Shown: positions 58,264 to 64,000 of the stretch, piece by piece
Numbering within the stretch: position 1 is the first letter of the stretch
Layout: every line of letters begins with the position of its first letter
From: Pseudomonadota bacterium
Lineage (GTDB): Bacteria > Pseudomonadota > Gammaproteobacteria > Burkholderiales > Gallionellaceae
Direction of reading: 5' to 3'
Assembly (NCBI GenBank): GCA_021782365.1
Contig: JAJXVB010000006.1
Coordinates: 62,001 to 126,000 of the forward strand
Length of the DNA: 64,000 bases
Made by a program: the position numbers and the translations under genes
Notes under the pieces: model-generated
Told to the model about the DNA's origin: nothing
The model's database searches: none
Seen by the model: only the letters and a program-made list of their open reading frames with translations

Positions 58264-59076
58264 TTAGCGGTGCAGCAGCTGTTCCAGCACGAACTTGCTG
58301 CCAATATAGGCCAGCACCAGAAACAAAAAGCCGCTCACCGTCCAGCGCACGGCGGTTTTCCCGCGCCATCCGTAGTAGTGGTGTCCCGTGAGCAGGCCTG
58401 CAAACACGCACCAGGAGATGAAGCCAAACAGCACCTTGTGGTTGAATTCCCAGGCCTTACCGAATATCTCCTCGGAAAAGAAAATGCCCGAGGCCAGCGT
58501 CAGCGTCAGCAATATGAAGCCCATGCCTATCATCCTGAACAGAAGGCTTTCCATGGTCAAGAGAGGCGGCAGGGTGCGCAGGATGCGCGGCAGGTTTGCG
58601 TGGTGCAGCCGTTTTTCAACGAGCGAAATCAGGACCGCATGCAGGGTCGCGATGGTGAAAAGGCTGTAGGCCAGCATCGCAACCGCGATGTGCACCTTGA
58701 AGGCCAGCAAGTCCGTATGATCGAGGCGGTGATCCACGGGAAAGATTTCAGGCAGAACCAGCGCGACAGCCGCCAATGGCAAAACCAGCGCCTGCAGCCC
58801 CCCTATCGGGTAAAAGAACCTCGCAATCCAGTACACGACCAGCGTCAGCCAGACGATCAGCGAAACCGCATTGAATACGCCCAGGTCTATGATGCCGCCA
58901 GAAAATATGCCCTGCCACAGCAGATAGCCGTGCAATGCAATGGGGATCAGGGACAGGTGGCCCACCGCGCCGCGGCAACGATCGTCGCATTCGCCAGAGG
59001 CATGCGCGCGCCAGAAATAGGCGGCGAGCAGCAGATAGGCAGAAAACGCAATGATGACGAGGAGAAGATTAGGCAT
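58264..59076 (-). CDS. CcsA/HemX-like inner-membrane protein (YpjD-type)
   Basis: A 270-residue membrane protein with eight predicted helices, of the cytochrome c assembly (CcsA/CcmC-like) superfamily. Likely heme-handling His and Trp residues occur in HLSLIPIALHGYLLWQGIFS, LLAFKVHIAVAMLAYSLFTI, WEFNHKVLFGFISWCVFAGL and LLTGHHYYGWRGKTAVRWTV. Such YpjD-type proteins next to ffh are widespread in proteobacteria, and their exact role is unknown. It is divergent from ffh, with 61 bases between the starts. Confidence 0.85.
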   Translation of the reverse strand: MPNLLLVIIAFSAYLLLAAYFWRAHASGECDDRCRGAVGHLSLIPIALHGYLLWQGIFSGGIIDLGVFNAVSLIVWLTLVVYWIARFFYPIGGLQALVLPLAAVALVLPEIFPVDHRLDHTDLLAFKVHIAVAMLAYSLFTIATLHAVLISLVEKRLHHANLPRILRTLPPLLTMESLLFRMIGMGFILLTLTLASGIFFSEEIFGKAWEFNHKVLFGFISWCVFAGLLTGHHYYGWRGKTAVRWTVSGFLFLVLAYIGSKFVLEQLLHR

Positions 59077-59137
59077 TTTTTGTCAGGATGTTTTAGACTT
59101 ACGGATTCTACATCATTGATCAGCCACAAGGACAGAC

Positions 59138-60490
59138 ATGCTGGACAATCTGACGCAACGCCTATCCGGCGTCATCAAGAATCTGCGCGGACAGGCTCGT
59201 CTTACCGAGACCAACATCCAGGACGCGATGCGCGAAGTGCGCATGGCGCTGCTCGAGGCGGACGTCGCACTGCCCGTCGTGAAGGAATTCGCAGCCCAGG
59301 TCAAGGAAGCGGCCCTTGGCCAGGAAGTCATAGGCAACCTTAATCCGGGTCAGGCCTTCATAGGCGTGGTTCACCGCGAGCTCACGAGCATCATGGGCAA
59401 GCACAACGACGCGCTCAACCTAGCCACCACCCCACCCGCAGTGATACTGATGGCGGGTCTTCAGGGCGCGGGCAAGACCACCACCTGCGGCAAGCTTGCA
59501 AAGCTGCTTCTCGACCAGCAGAAAAAGAAGACGCTTCTGGTCAGCTGCGACATCTACCGCCCTGCCGCCATCGAGCAGCTGCGCACGCTCGCACAGCAAC
59601 TCGACATCGATTTCTTCCCGTCCGACAACAGCCAGCGCCCCGAGGACATCGCGCTTGCCGCGCTGGACTATGCGCGCAAGCATCACCACGATGTGCTGAT
59701 CGTGGATACCGCAGGCCGCCTCGCGATAGACGAGACGATGATGGCCGAGATCAAACGGCTCCACTCCGCGCTCAAACCGATCGAGACGCTCTTCGTGGTG
59801 GACGCGATGACGGGCCAGGATGCGGTCAACACAGCCAAGGCATTCGGCGAAGCGTTGCCGCTCACCGGCATCATCCTGACCAAGATGGATGGCGATGCAC
59901 GCGGCGGCGCCGCGCTATCCGTGCGCCATGTCACGGGAAAACCGATCAAGTTCATCGGCGTGAGCGAGAAGCCAAGCGGTCTCGAAGCCTTCCATCCGGA
60001 GCGCATGGCTTCCCGCATCCTCGGCATGGGTGACGTTCTGTCCCTGCTCGAGGAAGCGCAGCGCGGAGTCGACCAGCAGGAAGCCGAGAAGCTCGCGAAG
60101 AAGATGCAGACCGGCAAGAGCTTCGATCTCAACGACTTCAAGATGCAGATGGTGCAGATGCGCAAGATGGGCGGCCTCTCCGCGCTGATGGACAAGCTCC
60201 CCACACAGCTTTCTCAGGCTGCAGCCGACTCGAAAATGGACGACAAGGTTTTCAGCCGCATGGAAGGCATCATCAATTCGATGACCCCGCAGGAGAGAAG
60301 CCGTCCCGAAATCATCAAGGCTTCGCGCAAGAAGAGGATAGCCGACGGCTCAGGCGTCAAGGTGATGCACGTCAACCAGCTTCTGAACCAGTTCGAGCAG
60401 GCGCAGAAAATGATGAAGATGTTCGCCAAGGGTGGCGGCATCGCCAAGATGATGCGCGGCATGGCCGGCAAGATTCCCGGCATGCGCTGA
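59138..60490 (+). CDS. ffh: Signal recognition particle protein Ffh
   Basis: A 450-residue SRP GTPase that delivers membrane proteins co-translationally with 4.5S RNA. The N domain (MLDNLTQRLSGVIKNLRGQA) precedes the G domain with G1 MAGLQGAGKTTTCGKLAKLL, the box DTAGRLAIDE, TKMDGDARGGAALS and GVSEKPSGLEAF. A Met-rich M domain (KMQMVQMRKMGGLSALMDKL, MMKMFAKGGGIAKMMRGMAG) binds RNA and signal sequences. AAGGAC precedes the ATG. Confidence 0.97.
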   Translation: MLDNLTQRLSGVIKNLRGQARLTETNIQDAMREVRMALLEADVALPVVKEFAAQVKEAALGQEVIGNLNPGQAFIGVVHRELTSIMGKHNDALNLATTPPAVILMAGLQGAGKTTTCGKLAKLLLDQQKKKTLLVSCDIYRPAAIEQLRTLAQQLDIDFFPSDNSQRPEDIALAALDYARKHHHDVLIVDTAGRLAIDETMMAEIKRLHSALKPIETLFVVDAMTGQDAVNTAKAFGEALPLTGIILTKMDGDARGGAALSVRHVTGKPIKFIGVSEKPSGLEAFHPERMASRILGMGDVLSLLEEAQRGVDQQEAEKLAKKMQTGKSFDLNDFKMQMVQMRKMGGLSALMDKLPTQLSQAAADSKMDDKVFSRMEGIINSMTPQERSRPEIIKASRKKRIADGSGVKVMHVNQLLNQFEQAQKMMKMFAKGGGIAKMMRGMAGKIPGMR

Positions 60491-60525
60491 TCCCGCCATA
60501 TTTTTTAACCATTAGCTAAAGAAAC

Positions 60526-61230
60526 ATGATCAAGGCGATTATTTTCGACGTGGACGGCACGCTTGCCGATACAGAGGACGGCCACAGGCAATCCTTCAAC
60601 AAGGCCTTTCTTGAAAGCGGCCTGGACTGGAACTGGGACGTTCCTCTCTATGACAAGCTGCTCAAGGTGACAGGCGGCAAGGAGCGCATCAAGTATTTCG
60701 TGAACGATTTCCTGGAGAACTACGAAAAACCCGAAGACTTCGACGGCTTCGTGAAGAACCTTCATGCGCTGAAGACCAGGCACTACACCGAGATGATAGG
60801 CGAAGGCAACGTTCCCATGCGCCCCGGCATCAAGAAGCTGATAGAAGATGCCCATGCCGCCGGTATCACGCTTGCGATCGCCACCACCACCACGCCCGAG
60901 AACGTATCCACGCTGCTCGAGGTGGGCCTGGGAAAAAACTGGGTGGATTATTTTTCGGCCAACGGCTGCGGCGACATCGTGCCCAAAAAGAAGCCTGCGC
61001 CCGACATCTATTTCTGGGTGCTGGAAAAACTGGGCCTGAAGCCTTCGGACTGCATCGCGCTCGAGGACTCGGAAAACGGGCTCAAGGCAAGCCTTGCCGC
61101 GGGCGTCAGGACATACATCACCACGAACTATTACACCAGCAGACAGAACTTCGAAGGAGCAGAGGCGGTGTTCGAAGACCTGTCAGACCTCGGGAAATTC
61201 TACCGTTCGGCCGGACTCGCGCTAAGCTGA
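60526..61230 (+). CDS. cbbY: CbbY-like HAD phosphatase
   Basis: A 234-residue HAD hydrolase with the nucleophile motif IIFDVDGTLADTEDGHRQSF, Thr in IATTTTPENVSTLLE, and PKKKPAPDIYFWVLE with ALEDSENGLKASLAAG. The stretches HRQSFNKAFLESGLDWNWDV and LLKVTGGKERIKYFV match CbbY, which removes the Rubisco inhibitor xylulose-1,5-bisphosphate. It lies between ffh and rpe, with rpe and gph following. This context hints at a Calvin cycle, although Rubisco genes are not in the window. Confidence 0.87.
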   Translation: MIKAIIFDVDGTLADTEDGHRQSFNKAFLESGLDWNWDVPLYDKLLKVTGGKERIKYFVNDFLENYEKPEDFDGFVKNLHALKTRHYTEMIGEGNVPMRPGIKKLIEDAHAAGITLAIATTTTPENVSTLLEVGLGKNWVDYFSANGCGDIVPKKKPAPDIYFWVLEKLGLKPSDCIALEDSENGLKASLAAGVRTYITTNYYTSRQNFEGAEAVFEDLSDLGKFYRSAGLALS

Positions 61231-61288
61231 TCGGCAATAAACGGAATATTCGGTTTAGAATACGTCATTCACAACTTTAAGGAAAACC

Positions 61289-61969
61289 ATGTACCAGATA
61301 GCCCCCAGCATCCTCTCCGCCAACTTTGCCAGGCTCGGTGAAGAAGTCGACAACGTATTGGCTTCAGGCGCCGACATCGTGCACTTCGACGTGATGGACA
61401 ACCACTATGTGCCCAACCTGACAATAGGCCCGCTGGTGTGCGAAGCCTTGCGCAAGCACGGCGTGACTGCCCCCATAGACGTGCACCTGATGGTGAAACC
61501 GGTGGATCGCATCATCCCCGACTTCGCCAAGGCGGGTGCTAGCTACATCACCTTCCACCCCGAGGCATCCGAGCACATAGACCGCACGATAGGCCTGATC
61601 AAGGAATCCGGCTGCAAGGCAGGCCTGGTGTTCAATCCAGCCACCCCGCTCGACGTTCTGGAATACACGCTGCCCAAGCTCGACATGGTGCTTCTGATGT
61701 CGGTCAACCCAGGCTTCGGCGGCCAGAAGTTCATCCCCTACGTGCTGGACAAGGCCAGGAAAGTGCGTGCGATGATAGATGCCGGAGCCCATGACTGCAG
61801 GCTAGAGATCGACGGCGGTGTGGGCCCTGCCAACATCCGAGAGGTCGCGGCGGCAGGCGTGGACACCTTCGTCGCAGGCTCGGCGATCTTCAATGCGCGC
61901 AAGGAATCGGACGCGAACAAGTACGACACCGTGCTTGCCGCGCTGCGCGCCGAGCTCGCCCAAGTCTAG
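61289..61969 (+). CDS. rpe: Ribulose-phosphate 3-epimerase
   Basis: A 226-residue TIM-barrel enzyme that interconverts ribulose-5-phosphate and xylulose-5-phosphate. Motifs are [40 protein letters not shown] (metal and catalytic Asp), [30 protein letters not shown] and [26 protein letters not shown] precedes the ATG. It leads a rightward unit with gph and trpE, a common order in betaproteobacteria. Confidence 0.96.
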   Translation: MYQIAPSILSANFARLGEEVDNVLASGADIVHFDVMDNHYVPNLTIGPLVCEALRKHGVTAPIDVHLMVKPVDRIIPDFAKAGASYITFHPEASEHIDRTIGLIKESGCKAGLVFNPATPLDVLEYTLPKLDMVLLMSVNPGFGGQKFIPYVLDKARKVRAMIDAGAHDCRLEIDGGVGPANIREVAAAGVDTFVAGSAIFNARKESDANKYDTVLAALRAELAQV

Positions 61970-61978
61970 GCCGAAATC

Positions 61979-62677
61979 ATGAGCCAGCAGATCAAGAGAT
62001 ACAGCACACCCGTGAGCGTCAAGGCCGTCGTGATCGACCTGGACGGCACGCTGCTTCACACCGCACCCGAGCTTTCCGAGGCGGCAAACCGCATGCTGCT
62101 GGACATGGACTACGCGCCAGTTTCCCAGGAACTCCTTGCAAGCTACATCGGCAACGGCATCAGCTGGCTCGTCAAGCGAGCGCTGACAGGAGACATGCAT
62201 GCAACGCCAGACGCGGCGCTTTACGATCACGCATTGCCGATATTCGAGAAGCACTACACGGCGCTTCTCCTGCAGAGCAAGCCTTTCAACGGCGTGATCG
62301 AAGGCCTGGATGCGATGAAGGCGGCAGGCTTTCGCCTGGGATGCATCACCAACAAGGTAGAGCGCTACACCACCCCCCTGCTTTCGGGAACCGGCCTTGC
62401 CAAGTATTTCGAAATCGTCCTGTCCGGCGACACACTGACCGAGAAGAAGCCTCATCCGATGCCGCTGCTGCACGCGGCGAAATTCTTCGGCGTCCCAATC
62501 GACAAGCTGCTTCTGATCGGCGACTCGCTGAACGACGCGCTGGCCGCGCGCGCCGCGGAATGCCCTGTCTTCTGCGTGCCCTATGGCTACAACCACGGCG
62601 AACCCGTCGAGACGCTGGATCAGGATGCGGTGATCCCGAGCCTTGCCGCCGCCCTTCCCCTGATGAAGCTTGCCTGA
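61979..62677 (+). CDS. gph: Phosphoglycolate phosphatase
   Basis: A 232-residue HAD hydrolase of the Gph/CbbZ type. The nucleophile is in VVIDLDGTLLHTAPELSEAA. Further motifs are GNGISWLVKRALTG, LGCITNKVERYTTPLLSGTG, KKPHPMPLLHAAKFF and LLIGDSLNDALAARAAECPV. It salvages 2-phosphoglycolate from DNA repair or Rubisco oxygenation. It starts nine bases after rpe. Because rpe-gph-trpE is conserved even in non-autotrophs, its presence alone does not prove carbon fixation. Confidence 0.93.
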   Translation: MSQQIKRYSTPVSVKAVVIDLDGTLLHTAPELSEAANRMLLDMDYAPVSQELLASYIGNGISWLVKRALTGDMHATPDAALYDHALPIFEKHYTALLLQSKPFNGVIEGLDAMKAAGFRLGCITNKVERYTTPLLSGTGLAKYFEIVLSGDTLTEKKPHPMPLLHAAKFFGVPIDKLLLIGDSLNDALAARAAECPVFCVPYGYNHGEPVETLDQDAVIPSLAAALPLMKLA

Positions 62678-62682
62678 AAAAC

Positions 62683-62779
62683 AGGATTGACGATTAAGGA
62701 CTGAGGATGCAAAAACGCAACTTGGCTGACATGGAAAAATCCACGGTTGCATCCTGCATCCTGAATCCTGCATCCTGAT
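62683..62779. repeat. Heptamer-repeat element B with inverted ends
   Basis: The left end carries 7-bp units GGATTGA, CGATTAA, GGACTGA, GGATGCA (62684-62711). The right end carries ATCCTGC, ATCCTGA, ATCCTGC, ATCCTGA (about 62751-62778), the approximate reverse complement. The interior differs from element A at 28716-28797. It fills the gph-trpE gap, ending three bases before the trpE ribosome-binding site. Confidence 0.6.
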
Positions 62780-62791
62780 CTGGAGGTTTTC

Positions 62792-64000
62792 ATGTCACAC
62801 CCGATCACCGAGCAGGAATTCAAAAATCTGGCCGAGCAGGGATACAACCGCATCCCGCTCGTCATCGAGACTTTCGCGGATCTCGACACGCCTCTTTCGC
62901 TATACCTCAAGCTTGCGAACCAACCCTTTTCCTATCTTCTGGAATCCGTACAGGGAGGGGAGCGCTTCGGCCGCTATTCCTTCATCGGCCTGCCCGCTGA
63001 CACGCGCATCACCGTGCGCGGAAAAAAGATCACGCTCAACCGTAAGAACGTCGAGACCGAGATCGAGGCAGAGAATCCGCTCGACTATATCCGCGCATAC
63101 CAGTCGCAATTCAGGGTCGCCCCGCTTTCCGGGTTGCCTCGCTACACCGGGGGCCTTGCAGGCTACTTCGGCTACGAGACCATACGCTATATCGAACCCC
63201 GTTTAAGCCACGTGCATAAGCCAGACGCGATAGGCACGCCCGACATTTTGCTGATGTTGACAGAGCAGCTCGCCGTGGTGGACAACCTGACCGGCAGGCT
63301 CACCTTCATCGTTTATGCTGATCCGGCAAATGCGAATGCCTACGCGCTTGCGCGCAAGCGTCTATATGAACTCATCGCGCTGCTCCGTCTTCCCGTCGAG
63401 ATACCCTTCGGGCCCGCATCGAAATCGAGCGAGGCGAGATCCGAATTCGGCGAGACCGCCTTCAAGGCCGCGGTCGCGAAGGCCAAGCAATACATCTTCG
63501 ACGGCGACATCATGCAGGTGGTGCTCTCTCAGCGCATGTCGCAGCCCTTCGCCGCATCGCCTCTTTCGCTTTACCGCGCGCTGCGCAGCATCAATCCTTC
63601 CCCCTACATGTTCTATTACGACATGGGCGACCACCATGTGGTCGGATCCTCTCCCGAGATACTGGCGCGCCTCGAAGGCGACACCGTCACCGTGCGTCCC
63701 ATCGCGGGAACCCGGCCTCGCGGAAAATCCCAGGCGGAAGACGCCGCACTCGCGAAGGATCTCCTGAACGACCCCAAGGAACTCGCAGAACACCTGATGC
63801 TGATCGATCTGGGCCGCAACGACATCGGAAGGGTCGCGCAGAACGGCACGGTCAAACTCACCGAGAAGATGATCATAGAGCGCTACTCCCACGTGATGCA
63901 CATCGTCTCGAACGTCGACGCGAAGCTGAAAGAAGGGCTTACCGCGATGGACGTGCTCAAGGCCACCTTCCCCGCGGGCACCGTGTCGGGCGCGGCCAAG
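62792..64000 (+). CDS. trpE: Anthranilate synthase component I (5' part)
   Basis: The first 403 codons of trpE run to the right edge. The enzyme makes anthranilate from chorismate for tryptophan synthesis. Visible are the tryptophan-feedback site with the LLES motif ([20 protein letters not shown]), [30 protein letters not shown] with [38 protein letters not shown] and [16 protein letters not shown] lies seven bases before the ATG at 62792. The C-terminal part, roughly 90-110 residues, is beyond the window. Confidence 0.95.
   Translation, partial: MSHPITEQEFKNLAEQGYNRIPLVIETFADLDTPLSLYLKLANQPFSYLLESVQGGERFGRYSFIGLPADTRITVRGKKITLNRKNVETEIEAENPLDYIRAYQSQFRVAPLSGLPRYTGGLAGYFGYETIRYIEPRLSHVHKPDAIGTPDILLMLTEQLAVVDNLTGRLTFIVYADPANANAYALARKRLYELIALLRLPVEIPFGPASKSSEARSEFGETAFKAAVAKAKQYIFDGDIMQVVLSQRMSQPFAASPLSLYRALRSINPSPYMFYYDMGDHHVVGSSPEILARLEGDTVTVRPIAGTRPRGKSQAEDAALAKDLLNDPKELAEHLMLIDLGRNDIGRVAQNGTVKLTEKMIIERYSHVMHIVSNVDAKLKEGLTAMDVLKATFPAGTVSGAAK

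Overview
The window looks like chromosomal DNA of an autotrophic or facultatively autotrophic betaproteobacterium of the Nitrosomonadales/Gallionellales type. This is an inference from gene content (NtrC, UbiK, pilGHIJ-chpA, CbbY with rpe and gph ahead of trpE, a PyrX-type pyrimidine operon, moderately high GC) and not from a marker gene. It is dense, mostly core genome. No stretch over 300 bases lacks a gene, and I see no insertion sequence, prophage, CRISPR, tRNA or rRNA. The first gene (ntrC) and the last (trpE) are cut by the window edges.

Layout. 1-7000: 3' part of ntrC, then a leftward operon porC-porA-porB-(GltD-like protein fused to a ferredoxin domain)-DUF486-mpl. 7000-14250: leftward FKBP isomerases (one single-domain, one double-domain), an AT-richer orphan gene, metH, comM-like and ubiK. 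14290-18105: two divergent, near-identical torF porin genes; the rightward one leads torF-glnK-amtB, with a GG-N10-GC sigma-54 promoter and an NtrC-type enhancer in front and an intrinsic terminator behind. 18186-24090: a chemoreceptor with a periplasmic CxxCH heme motif under a sigma-28 promoter, a universal stress protein, a PDC-type sensor protein divergent from an EAL-CBS-GGDEF protein, and an acyltransferase. 24286-29370: a YeiH exporter, then leftward algH-ruvX-pyrB-pyrX-unknown. 29415-37730: the type IV pilus chemosensory operon pilG-pilH-pilI-pilJ-chpA. 37865-46460: trkA-trkH, an inositol-phosphatase-like gene, a redoxin, rsmE, a tautomerase, argA, and a pcm-like gene with tolC.

46577-54360: a TPP riboswitch with thiC, uppP and yggX, then a polyphosphate cluster (ppk1, a histone-H1-like gene, sixA and polyphosphate:AMP phosphotransferase), with a 25-bp palindrome in the divergent promoter region. 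54412-64000: a secreted unknown, xerD, ogt, the rpsP-rimM-trmD-rplS operon, a CcsA-like membrane gene, ffh, and cbbY, rpe, gph, trpE.

Several units hang together: nitrogen control (NtrC acting at torF-glnK-amtB), surface sensing and motility (Pil-Chp, heme chemoreceptor, c-di-GMP protein), polyphosphate metabolism, and Calvin-cycle side functions. The observations most worth following are the heme-c chemoreceptor, the palindrome in the polyphosphate/histone-like locus, the 65-bp inverted repeats flanking the nitrogen promoter, the fused POR electron-transfer subunit, and two copies of a heptamer-repeat element, one of which runs into ruvX.
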